From Uranotaenia lowii (taxonomy: Eukaryota; Arthropoda; Insecta; Diptera; Culicidae): DNA of 64,000 nucleotides. Each line of letters starts with the position of its first letter. Position 1 is the first letter of the stretch. The notes under the pieces are model-generated. The model searched no databases and was not told the origin of the DNA. It saw only the letters and a program-made list of their open reading frames with translations. The DNA lies in NCBI RefSeq assembly GCF_029784155.1, contig NC_073693.1, positions 239,940,750-240,004,749 on the forward strand. Direction: 5' to 3'. This document shows positions 53,145 to 64,000 of this stretch, piece by piece. A program made the translations under genes and the position numbers.

Positions 53145-54783
53145 ATGGAACAAGTGTTGCAGAACAATCTGATTTCGGCTGCCGTTCAGCTGGAGAAGCA
53201 GCTGGACAACGAGTTGTCCCGGCTGGACAGCCTCGGCGGCGAGGATTTGGAGAAGCTTCGAGAGCAGCGCATTCAGGAGATGAAAAAGCAGGCGGCCCAG
53301 CGGCAGGAATGGAAGAATAACGTAAGTTTTCCTATTTCTAATTTCTTTCCACGGAATCCTGTTAACATTAGGTACTCAATTATTCATGTTTTTCGAAACG
53401 TTTTATTAACAGAGCGTTTTTTATTATTGGATTTTAAATCTTTCCACTTATCAAGAGCGAATAATTTATGAAACTGTTAGTTTACTCCCAAAGGCGCAAA
53501 ATGAAAGGATTTGAAAATACTTAGGTGCTGTTCGAGTTATTATGGTACTCGAAAAGGGATCTTATTACGTCATACGTGGACTTGTTGTCTACGGAATTGT
53601 AATCCTTCCTTATATCCCATCCTCGTCGCCAATTAAGTTAACCACCAAATCAAATAACAGAATAGGAAGGATAGGATACATTTTATAAAGGAAGGAAGGA
53701 TACATTTTATAAATTAGGGAGTTATCTTATTGACGGTAAAGAAATAAATTAAACACATCTGGTCTGTTTTGTAGTCACTCCAAAAGTGAAGGACTCATAT
53801 TTAATATATTTAAAACTGTATACAGTTTTTAAAATTGGAGCGCAGCTCTCTCACTTATGACTATTGTCAGTTTAATACCCTAAAAAGTTTTCCAATCATG
53901 TTGAAACGTGACATAATGGATACAGCAGACTTTTCATATTTTCACTTTCTTATTATACTCCCGGCACATAAAAACTTTATAAGTAAAATGCCTTAATAAA
54001 ACCATTTGTAAATAACTTTCTAATCGACAGTACTTTGTAGCAGAGTAATGTTGGTGGGACTAGGACATTGACCGTTATATTCATATGTTGTAGTCAGCCA
54101 GATATGATTCTCTGATACTAAGTCAAACTTTGATCATAAACTTAAGTTAATTTATTTTCCGTTAAGGTAAGAACTTATAATTTATTCTTAAGGTCCCACT
54201 TTAGATCCAGACAGGCTTATGTAAATTCTACAATATTGCAGGGACACGGCGAATACAGCGAACTGGCCGACGAGAAGGAATTTTTCGAGGTAAGCAAAAA
54301 GTCCGCGAACATCGTGTGCCACTTCTATCGTGACTCGACGCCCCGCTGCCGGATTGTCGATATGCATCTGAAAATTTTGGCCCAAAAGCATCTGGAAGCC
54401 AAATTTTGCAAGGTTAACGCCGAGAAGTGTCCCTTTTTGACCCAGCGGCTGCGCATCAAGGTTATCCCCAGCATAGCACTTATCAAGGACAGCAAAACCA
54501 AGGACTACATCGTCGGCTTCACGGATCTGGGCAACTGTGACGATTTCAGCACCGAAATGTTCGAGTGGCGAATTGCACAATCGGGGGCCATTGATTATAA
54601 TGTAAGATTTTCATTTGTCTTTTCATCACGAATTGCGATAAACTTATCAAACATTTCTTTTTTAAGGGTGATTTGCTTACACCTCCAGATGATAAGAAAA
54701 AGAAGAAGCAGGCTTACAACTCAAAGAAGACGATTCGCGGTGGCTACGTTTCGGATGATTCGGATATCGACTTTGACGATTAA
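53145..54783 (+). CDS. TXNDC9: TXNDC9 (thioredoxin domain-containing protein 9)
   Basis: Three exons, 53145-53321, 54242-54601 and 54667-54783, all phase 0, 217 residues (human 226). Residues 1-59 are a coiled helix ([16 protein letters not shown]...[17 protein letters not shown]). Next comes the thioredoxin-like domain, beginning GHGEYSEL, with [11 protein letters not shown] in place of CxxC, then [11 protein letters not shown] and [11 protein letters not shown]. The tail has [14 protein letters not shown]. The family binds the CCT chaperonin and modulates actin and tubulin folding. Lack of a CxxC pair is normal for TXNDC9 and argues against disulphide reductase activity. A 5' UTR intron is likely (donor TTG|GTAAGT at 52616, acceptor TTTCAG ending 53126). 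Confidence 0.95.
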
Positions 54784-56744
54784 GAACGACAGAATGCATG
54801 AAGGTATGATACACGGAAGGATTCCAATCAGGCCGCTAGGTTGTTTACGGAGTATACTGCTACTAAATGGATGGTCGATTCAAAAGAAAAATAAAGAAGC
54901 ACACACTATTATGATAGTAAAAATGACAATTGCTCTGGCAGCAATGGAAGCGGAGGGACAAATTCTTCATTAGATATTAATATCGACATAGATGCAAATC
55001 TTTAGTATTTAACATATTTTAGCCGTTAAGCGATTTTTCTTTGTTCTTCGTACAGAAATAAATTTTTCATCAGCATGTGCTCCTGATCCTTAAATAAGTC
55101 GTTTGTTCGTAAGTCGTTGTCCGATTCGTTAAATACGAGATACTGAAAATCATCACTCTATCACATTGGGGCTTATTTTGCTAAACGCATAACGTGATCC
55201 GTGAAATTTCACTTAGACTCCGGAAAGGGAAAGAAATGTATGTTCAGATGAGCTCCGAAGAGCGATTAGATCGCAGCTTATTCGAGGTAACATGTCTAGC
55301 CTGGAGGGATTTCAGGAGTTAGTTTAACGAGGTGAAATTTAAAAGCTCATCACTTGACTCGCAGAATAAAAATGCCATAAATTTCGTTGCCTTCGATCGT
55401 GGAAACGAAACTTAGGGTCGAGACTGCTGATGAGCTGATGGCAAGAAACAGCGTCATTGAGTTGAAAGGCTCACAGACACAGATTATTAAATTCGTTGAA
55501 TTCTGGAATTACAACTGCAGAAAGTGCTGTCATCTACCTCTTATCCTACAACTCTGAATTTCAAAATCCTTGCTTTGCAACATTCTCTGCCAACTGGATG
55601 AAGAGTATCCTCGTAAACTTCCTAATGAAAGCAGACCTGACCGAGTGATGGCAGGTCAGGCATTACTTTAAACTGTACAACCCCCTTGGCAAAGTGATCC
55701 AAAGAACGATCCAAAAGAATGTAGTCGGTACACTTCGACTCTGAGAACAAGAATTACATAGACTTGTAGAGAGTCGCTCGACTGAAATCCTGTCGGGCAT
55801 CAAAGAAAATGCAGGCAGCGTATTCTAGCCGTTGAATTTCGAACAGTTGACGAGAACTTAGAATTCTGTTTCGGAATATATTCCTTAAAACATCGAAAAC
55901 GGAAAGCTCTGACAAGCGATTGATCAGTCATTGTCGTCTCTTCTAACCTCCTTTTTTATGAACCGGAAACATGGGTTTACTTTCAAAATGAGGGAAAGGT
56001 GATTCTATCAAGCGAAGCTTGGAAGATAAGCCTAGCAGATTCCGGATTCGAAATCGCCGTGTTGCCAAGCAGGAACATGCAAGACCATGGTTCAGGTTTA
56101 TTCAGCTAATTCTTTAATGTTTTTTAGACCAGAAGATCGCATTCACATTGAAGTCATCATATTACAATTTCTTCAACAGATGTGCCGCTATTTGGAAGTT
56201 TCGCTAGGTAAATCCGTACTTTTTTACGGAGTCTTTTTTGTAGGCCTACACAAAAGACTAAAGTTTTTTCAAACTATCGTCCCTTGTTTGTGGAAGTTGC
56301 AAGATTCGGCCAAGGGATGAAAATGCAAGAAGATAGCTTGATGTTGTTTCAATTAAGATAACATCAGGGAATTGTGATAGCTTTAAAAATAATGTAGATC
56401 ATTATCGAAATTCAATCAAGAATTTTATTCTCCTACCTCTATTATTAAGGAAAAATGAAAAATCTACAACAATGTGTACTCCAAAATTCAATTCGGTGCC
56501 AATAATTTAATGAAAATCCAGAAACAAATTTGTTTAACGCGTTGTTTCCAGGATGGGGGATGATGCGCATGATAATATTCCAAGAAGTGAACAATTTATT
56601 ATCCTTCTAATCCTAGTATAGCTGATGATAAAAGGCAGAGCTTGAACGCTCCAATTTCGTTTGCTTAGCAACTAAACCTATAACTGTATAATGTATGATA
56701 GCAAAACCAAGTACTAAACGCTAACCTGCGCGTCAGCGTGGGGA
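54784..56744. other. Intergenic DNA between TXNDC9 and BTAF1
   Basis: About 2 kb without a gene I can support. The stretch 55240-55830 has short coding-like pieces broken by stops in every frame, which suggests a decayed transposon of unknown type. Confidence 0.45.
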
Positions 56745-59700
56745 CTAGTTTTTCTTCAGTCCTTCCAAAAATTGAGATAGGTCGTACTCCTCGTGGTACT
56801 GTTTATCGTCCCACAGTTCCGGTAGATTTTCCAGTACGTTTTTGAAGGTGCTGTTGCTTCCGTTCGAATCATTGGTCTCACCTGGTGCCGCGGAACTGGA
56901 GCTACCCTGGCTGGCCGAGGTTCGATCTGTGCCCCTTTCTTGCTTCCGACCATTGTCGTTCAACACGAAGAGATCCAACAGCTGGTCTGTGCCCATAGTT
57001 TCCATAGATGAGTTCTCGTCACTGACCACCGTATTGGCTGTCAGCAGTTTAAATTTTTGAAGTCCCATAATTTTCTCTTCCAATGATTTACGGGTGATCA
57101 GACGGTACACATTGACCACCTTCTTTTGACCGATTCGATGGGCACGATCCATGGCCTGCAGGTCCTTCATGGGATTCCAATCGTGCTCCACGAAGATAAC
57201 CGTATCTGCTCCAGTCAAATTTAAACCTAAGCCGCCCACCTAGAATGAGAAAATGTTTAGAACTATTTCATATTTTTCCCGCCACGACTGTAATTCAAAC
57301 CTGTGTCGTGAGTAACAGGACATCAATGCTAGGATCCCCGTTGAATTTGGTTACTATTTGATGACGCAAACTGGGAGGGACACTGCCATCCAGTCTAAGA
57401 TAGGAAACTGCGGGTAAATGCTTCTTGAGTAGATCATTCTCTATGATATCCAGCATTGCCTTCAACTGACAGAAAATTAACGCTCGGTGTTGATTCACCG
57501 ACATGTCCTCATTGGTACCGATGCCACAGTCGAGCAAAAGTTGTCTGTGGATAGAAAATGATGACTATCAGTTAACGATTTCTACACTCTAATCAGAATA
57601 ACTTACTTAAGCGCTGGTAGCTTAGCAGAGTGCTCTATATCATCCAACGTGTTTCCACTACGACTAAACTCTCCAACGATAGTTTGAAACTCTGGATGTG
57701 ACGGAGTAAGCACAAGCTTTGGATGGTTACAGACATTCTGAAGATACCTATGAAAAAGGAAAGCAATTAAAAATCGAACATATTAGATCAATGAACTAAC
57801 TCATAATAAATAAGCTTACCTCAAAGCCTGGAACACATGTGTCTTCTTGCTGACCATCTGCCCGTCAATATTTTCTAAACATTCGCGAATGTCGGAGTTC
57901 AGATGGGTTCGAGAGAAGTCCTCATAGAGGCGTTCCTGAAGCGGACTCAATTCACAGAGCAAATCCTGAGTAATTTTGGGTGGCAAATCTGTCAGCACAT
58001 CTTCTTTAACACGCCGCAGTAGAAATGGTAAGACCTGACGGTGCAGGGCTTCCATTGCTAGCGCTCCTGCCTCCTGATCCTTTGCCGAACTCTTAGGATC
58101 CCGGCTGGCCAAGATGGGACGTGAAAATCGGGTGCTGAATTGCTTCTCCGTGCCCAGAAATCCTGGCATGAGAAAATCGAAAAGAGACCACAGTTCCAGC
58201 ACGTTGTTTTGGATCGGTGTACCGGAAAGGATCAGCCTATGATTTGCCACCAACTGCTTGATAGCCTTAGAGCTTTTCGTTTTTCCATTTTTAATAATAT
58301 GACCTTCGTCAAGGACGCAATAGTTCCAATGTACGGAGCTGAAGAACTCAATGTCTTTGCGGACGATTTCGTACGAGGCTACAATCAGATTGTAAACTCC
58401 CAATTTATGCCGAAGTCTTTCGCGATCCACCGGAAGACCGACGTAGTGCAGCGGGCGGAGAAAGTGATTTGGAAGGAATTTTTCCACTTCGTACACCCAA
58501 TGACCAGTGAGCGTAGGTGGGCAGATGACAATGCTCGGCAGTTTAGAACACTTCGGATCGAGGCTTCGTTGATGGTGATCCCCGGCTAGAATGCAAATCG
58601 CCTGCAAAGTCTTTCCGAGACCCATGTCGTCACAGAGAATTCCATGTAGCTTATATTTGTTGAGGAACCAGAGCCAGTTGACTCCAGACTGCTGGTAACT
58701 TCTCAACTCCGCATTTATTTCGATAGGTATTTTAAAGTCAGGAATACTTTTGGGAGTAAACAGATACTCGAGGAATTCTTTATCCTTTAGCTTACGATCT
58801 TTGAGATCTTCGGTAAGATGTCCGGTATCTGAGTTGATACTATCCAGGGGCATCAGTTGGATCAGTGTAGCGAAGCAGTGAGTTGAAACTAGTCTAACTG
58901 CTTGATCTGGGTCGCTCATGCGCCCTAGAAGAGGCACTACCAGCAGAACTACAAAGGGAACTATTTCGAAGTGGAGTTTACTAACAATGCAAGCTATAGC
59001 TTCGGCTGCTCCCTGACGCTTGATGACGTTTTCGATGGACGATAACATAGGTACAATATCATTGATGACCATTGTCATGACCACTTTAGAATTGACCAGA
59101 GCAAGCGTGGCCAAACATCTTCCAACCATATGTCTGATAGCTTTAAGTGGGTGTTTAAGCAAAATGCTAAGCTTAGGTAGTAGCTGAAATAGCTGATCGT
59201 GGAGACCCCGATCAATGTGCTGGGCTGCGACTTCAATCAGTTGAAGAGACGTTAGCAAATCAGTGGTTTCCTCAAGATTGATCACCTCACGACTAAGTCG
59301 TTCTATATAATGTTCATCGACTTTGGATTCGATCTTTTCCGTCATTTGTTGCCATACCACTGGTAGTTTCTGGGGTAGACTAGCTTTGAAAAAAGAACAT
59401 ATGGTAGTAATAGCATGTGTCGCGCCGAGCCTTTGCGTCCGAGCGTTCTTGCGGTTGACTTCATCATTTTCGTTTGCAGTATCATCAGCATTTGGAGCTT
59501 CACTAGAAACTGATGTCGGCCTGCCCGGGCCACGAGATGTCGATGCTACACCATTGCTTCCTTCCTTTGTCTTCTGTTGATTCATCAAGGTGATTATTCC
59601 ATGATACGGATTGTTTTCCCCGTTATTTGCTGGATCATAGTGTCGCATTTCACGTTCTGGGATCGATAACTTTGGTGTGAACTCTATATCACTTTTAAGC

Positions 59701-62643
59701 AATGTGCACAAATTCAGCACAATCTTATTGTTTGGACAAGGAGTTCGTACTGTAACTTGGTCCAATAACTGGGCTAGATATTTGGCAGACAGTTTTTGAA
59801 GCAGTTCACATTCTTCCCTTTTAATTGATTCCATTAGAGGTTTAACAACTGGGTTCAACTTTTCCGGCAGGGTGTGCAAACTAACAACAGCTCCGGCCAA
59901 CGATGCTTGTGTACTTATATGGAGATTATTTTGCTCCAACGAAGTACTAGTGTGGTTTCCCAACAGTCCTCTGCGTCGTTCATCCAGCATTTCTGCTGTT
60001 TTCGTTTTCAGACCATATTTGTTTTTTAGGTTCTCTGACATCACTGTACACAGCTGGTAAATTTGGTCTAAACTAAGAACTTTAACGTTCTCAAATTCGA
60101 CGAACTGGATTTTATGTTGCTTCAAAGTGGCTAAATAATCTCTGCTTTCCTGTAGCAGCCGAGTGAACAGAATCGCAACTTCATCATAATATACGTATTC
60201 ATTTAGGCATACTTTCAACCTATCCTGCAGTGGGGGCGGGCCTGGTGGTAAACTGACATCGTTACTACACCAGAATGCAATGACTAAACTTGCGATCAAT
60301 CGTTGCAATGCCGAACGGGACTGTAGATAGCCTAACAACACTTTGGTATAACAATCTACTGGGCTTTCAATTTCGGGTGTATATTCAACGCCTGGAGCTG
60401 GCAACACAAGGTATCTGGAGAGTAACCCTACCATTTTAGAGCATTTGATGCGTGCCCGTATTACATTTCTTTCGCGAATCTCTAGTGGTATTGTTTCCGA
60501 TCCTCCAAGATACAGTTTTTGCCTTGATGGTACTCCACTGCCGGACGATTCAAACGAGTCAAACTGACGCCGGCGTTCACGCATTTGAGTTGGCTGTATC
60601 GGTTTGCTATAAATCAACGAAGATGGATCGAACGCTAAGCGCACCGGCTGCATGGCAAGACACAACCAACTAGCCACAAATGGACATGAAGCATGTAACA
60701 GAGCAGAAAGCTCTGCGTTGATGATCAGATTGTTCCACACGGCCTCGGCCAACGATTGAATATCTTCCACATGCTCCACCAGAACTCGCTGGTAAATGTG
60801 ACGCAAGGCTTCTTGAAGCAAAGCAGGAGGCCAATCTTGTACACCAAAGTTCAGCACTAGATTTTCCGTTGAGTTCACCTGAAGGATTGCGTTGGCTTCG
60901 GTTGCTGCCTTTGCGAGCGCTTCTGCTGTGCTTACAATAACTGAAGTAGCTTTTCCGTTAACTCCATTATTTACAGTTGTTGATGGAATTTCGGCTGGGT
61001 TCAAAGACTGGCTGTTGGTCAGAGTTTTCAGTGTCTGCAAAGTCGATCGCCTTACCGAAGAAGTACAATGGCTCAAAAATGGCCAAAGGCGGGGAACCAA
61101 TATCGACATAGGTTCCATCTGTATCCAGCTCGAAGCATTGGGTAAACTCAGAATAGAAGCCAGCAAACCCATGAAACTGTTACATGCGGAAGCCAGCTCG
61201 TCTTGGTCCAGCAGAAGGTCCCACAATAGTTTTACGATATGGGAAACTTGTGCCTTTGAGAGTAATTTCGGTAGCCATGAGGCAATCGGAATCAATGTAT
61301 CAGCTGCCACTGCTCCAACGTCATCAACGGAGTCAAACAAACCCGTCAAAACTTCGTTGATTATTACCGGCAAAAATGTTTGAACCAAATCTTCTCTTAC
61401 TACCAACATATATTTGATGCCCAGCAGACCTCCATGGCGCACTTCCCAGTCCTTTTGCTTTATAAACGTTAGTAAAATACTGACTGTCTTGTGAACCTTT
61501 TCCAACGGAAGTTGTTTCAAAATAGTTCCCAGAACTTGAGCACATGTTTCCCGAACTGGTGCCACGACTTGATCGGAAACGAAATCTCCAAATCGATCCA
61601 GTGCCAGTACGCACAACAATCTCAATGTGGCATCTTCAAGCCATAACTGATGATACTGGTCCATTTGCTGTTTCGTCATGTAGATACTCTTACCAGCTCC
61701 ATCCGAGTGACTTTTAAGAAGTTCTCGTAGAGCTGTCGCCGATCCATGGCGTGTTTCCCACCGGGGACTGAACAAATCCATATACAGTTTAAAACAAAAA
61801 GATTCCAAAGGCCATTCCGTAGCATCCACCCATGACCCCGTAAGATCTGGGACTGGTTCGCTAAATCCTGCTAGGTCACCTTTCCCCTCAAGCTTTGCCC
61901 TTTTCCGGTCTGGCTCCATGTCCAAAGATCCGTTACTTCCTCCTCCTGAATTACCTGACACAATCGCATTGATCGGATTGGTGAAAGCTTTTTGCTGCTC
62001 TCGAGCCTTCCTACGAGCCCTATTCTTCTCCCGACAGCTCAGTGGTTGTCCATCGCCTCCACTACTCTCTAGTTTCAATATTTCCTGAACCGGCATCAAC
62101 CGCTCACTCTCGCCCATAGCTTGAACCTGTGCGCTTCGGTTCTGCATATCTTCGATGGAAACTATATCATCTATATTGACTCCGGTACTAAGACCTAACT
62201 TTTCGTTCAGCAAAGCACGCTGCCTGATCCACCTTTCTCTAGGGTCACCGACCTCGTTGTCTTCGACCGTATCAAATTCCGTACCTTCGGAACCCATCAA
62301 CCGAGCGCCTCGATGCAGAACCGCTGCCAGGTCAAACTTATCAAACGACAGTCGTACCCCTTTGCTGTCGGTGTCGTCGATCAGTTCCTGTTTGACATCC
62401 ACTTCGCCACCTCCTAGTCCCTCGGGCTCCCATTTGGGAACATTTTCCAGAATTGCCTGCACCGCTTGCGATGCTGCTATTCTCGTTTCCCAGTTGGTGC
62501 TGTGCAGGTACGTTTGTAGCCGGTTCAACAGGTTATGCAGCTCGTGCGGGTGAAGCCTCTGCACTTCGCCGATCTGCTTGGCGGCAGCCTTGCGCGTAAC
62601 GGCCGCCGACCCCGACTCCAACAGGATAAAAAGCCGATCCAAA
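56745..62643 (-). CDS. BTAF1: BTAF1/Mot1 (TBP-associated SNF2 ATPase)
   Basis: Exons 62643-57820, 57747-57607, 57544-57301 and 57239-56745 give 1900 residues in continuous phase. The first few residues come from an upstream exon I could not place; this exon begins (S)[11 protein letters not shown], where the human and fly proteins begin after 4-5 residues. HEAT repeats fill the N-terminal two thirds and bind TBP. The C-terminal Swi2/Snf2 motor has DDMGLGKT (motif I, 58608-58634), DEGH (motif II, 58299-58310), SGTPIQNN, and in the last exons [17 protein letters not shown] and DRAHRIGQ. The enzyme uses ATP to strip TBP from DNA. The length compares well with human (1849) and fly (about 1920). 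Confidence 0.96.
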
Positions 62644-63501
62644 CTGAAAGGAGAGAGATACAATGTGAAGATATTAGCAAATTGAAAATATTGATGTGAA
62701 CTAGTTTTAGGATGGGTTTTATAATACACCCAAGTCGTTTATTACGCGTCTAGAGTCGAAACTTCCAACTGCGATTCACTTTTTTAGATCAGGTTGGTGA
62801 TCAGAACTATCTCGGTTTTGTTGTGAGCAAAGCGCAGGCTCTAAGAGCATAGAACGCAGCCGTCCTTAAATCATAATGCCGAATATCCATTACGCCAAAT
62901 AATTTCATATAAAACGGCGTAGGACCGAACTTAGAATAGCTTTCTTACTGCACGTTCTATTTGTACTACACTGTTCCTTAGGCACAATGAAAACCATAAT
63001 AACAATAACTCGTTTGTTTGTTGTAAGCATATTTCAAGCCTCCTCTTCAATACACACATTCAAAAGCCCAGAGCTGACTCCGGCGTGTCCTCCTAAAGTT
63101 GGGACTTATCCCCTTCAACGACGTGCACCGGATTGCAGTCGTCGCCTTCATATCGACAACCTTTTTCCGGTTGCGGTAGACAAGAAACTTTGCTCAAATA
63201 CTCGGCGACCTGTCCCTGAAATCCGACTTGCGGTTCGATGATATTCCAGTGGCTCCGACCTGTCGACCTTCCATACTTCATGGCTGCATTACCTCTAATT
63301 GGCTATTGGCTTTCAGTTGGTTTCCGATCTCGACACCCTTCCACCGACCCGAAGCTTTCCGTGCGCTTCGACGCCTTTCCTGAATCCTGACGCCTCGCGT
63401 CGGTTCCGGATCGACGATCTTCCAGTGGATTCCGGTCCGATGACCTTCATCTAACCCGATTACCTCCCAATTGCACCAGTCCAACGACCTTCCACTTCCA
63501 G
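62644..63501. other. Upstream region of BTAF1
   Basis: Should contain the first BTAF1 exon or promoter, but no ATG plus phase-2 donor with good consensus was found. From about 63060 to 63500 the DNA is richer in GC and repeats motifs like TTCCAGTGGNTCCGNCC and CGACCTTCCA, which suggests a transposon fragment. Confidence 0.45.
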
Positions 63502-64000
63502 TATTTGTTTGTTTATTTCTAATGAACAGACCATGTGCATTGGTGCAAATCACGACTTCAAATTAAAGTAAAAGTAAAATTTAAATCTAACTACAGATTT
63601 TTCAAAACACTTATGTAAATAACTTTGGAACGTCGAAGTCGAAGTGCTCGGAAAAGCGGTTCAACCTTTTCATTACACCGATGAGAACACTACATCTATA
63701 TAGCTATGAATTTCCTGGATGCTGTGTCCATTGGATCTCACACAAACAGGAATAGCTTCGAGTAACGAGGGATAATCGATTGGCAATGTCAATCGATCGG
63801 TGACGAAAGAAGCGCGTGTTGCATTTCTTCGGGCTTCAATAGTATCTATGTCCATGAGACGGCATCGAAGTTCGTAGCTTGGCAAGCGAAACGAGTCTTG
63901 CCAGTTAAGGTGTCTAAAGGCATATCGCCAGGAGTGCCGCTAGATAGGCTCAATCCGTCTTGTAGTGAGAACATCAGACAGACGATGCATATTCGAGTAC
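63502..64000 (-). pseudogene. 3' end of a Jockey-like non-LTR retrotransposon, truncated by window edge
   Basis: Minus-strand frame ending in a stop at 63673: NWQDSFRLPSYELRCRLMDI, then DTIEARRNATRASFVTDRLT. The R-x-L-P-SYELRCRLM...LEARR arrangement is the conserved C-terminal tail after the RT of Jockey-type elements. A TAG lies in frame about 60 bases in from the window edge, so the copy is dead. The 3' UTR ends in AATAAACAAACAAAT at about 63503. The remainder lies outside the window. Confidence 0.7.

Noticed and set aside
53145..54783. TXNDC9 as a mutated thioredoxin that lost its CxxC
   Set aside because: Absence of CxxC is normal for the TXNDC9 family, so it is not a defect of this copy.
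63664..63673. ATGAAAAG followed by GT as the first exon of BTAF1 (phase fits)
   Set aside because: The donor GTTGAA is poor and the site lies in the 3' UTR of a Jockey-like fragment.

Overview
The window is nuclear DNA of an insect, most likely a fly and probably a mosquito. This rests on short introns, conserved animal housekeeping genes, an AA15 copper monooxygenase of the arthropod type, and a dense load of insect-type transposons (I-like non-LTR elements with RNase H, Ty3/gypsy and Ty1/copia elements, a tRNA-derived SINE, and many TIR/TA and 8-bp-TSD MITEs). The species cannot be fixed from the sequence alone.

Layout. Positions 1-437 are AT-rich flank. Positions 454-28816 are one nested transposon stack. 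The outermost layer is a minus-strand non-LTR retrotransposon ('element B') bounded by a perfect 16-bp target duplication. A Ty3/gypsy element (592-15652) sits in its 3' UTR, a 1.1-kb TIR element (20530-21613) in its ORF1, and a 6.5-kb TIR element (21980-28441) in its 5' UTR. The gypsy 5' LTR was itself hit by a second non-LTR element ('element A', 650-6941), whose 3' UTR holds a SINE (872-1075). The 6.5-kb TIR element was hit by a small LTR element with no visible gag or pol (23401-26732), which carries a hAT-like MITE (24382-24651). Most layers have recognisable target duplications, and removing the insertions leaves about 5.75 kb of element B with an open ORF1 and ORF2.

Positions 28833-64000 are mostly host sequence. 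In order: a GC-rich repeat block; an AA15 lytic polysaccharide monooxygenase (-, 31456-34982); a 5.7-kb intergenic region with a foldback MITE and a 1.9-kb TIR element; then a compact cluster of RTRAF (+), a DMAC1-like gene (-), a cytochrome b5 reductase-like gene (+) and cytosolic carboxypeptidase 6 (-). After a 500-N assembly gap come a copia LTR/PBS relic, TXNDC9 (+), BTAF1/Mot1 (-) and a truncated Jockey-like tail at the right edge.

The host genes are unrelated functionally (chitin or cellulose oxidation, RNA ligation, respiratory complex assembly, redox, tubulin deglutamylation, chaperone co-factor, TBP recycling). They appear to be simple neighbours. Three features deserve most attention: (1) a carboxypeptidase intron that is about 98% a (GTCA)n array of roughly 880 copies starting within a few bases of the splice donor; (2) the structurally complete LTR element with identical 166-bp LTRs but no coding capacity; (3) three TIR elements with TA target duplications that carry intron-containing, gene-like exons instead of an evident transposase.
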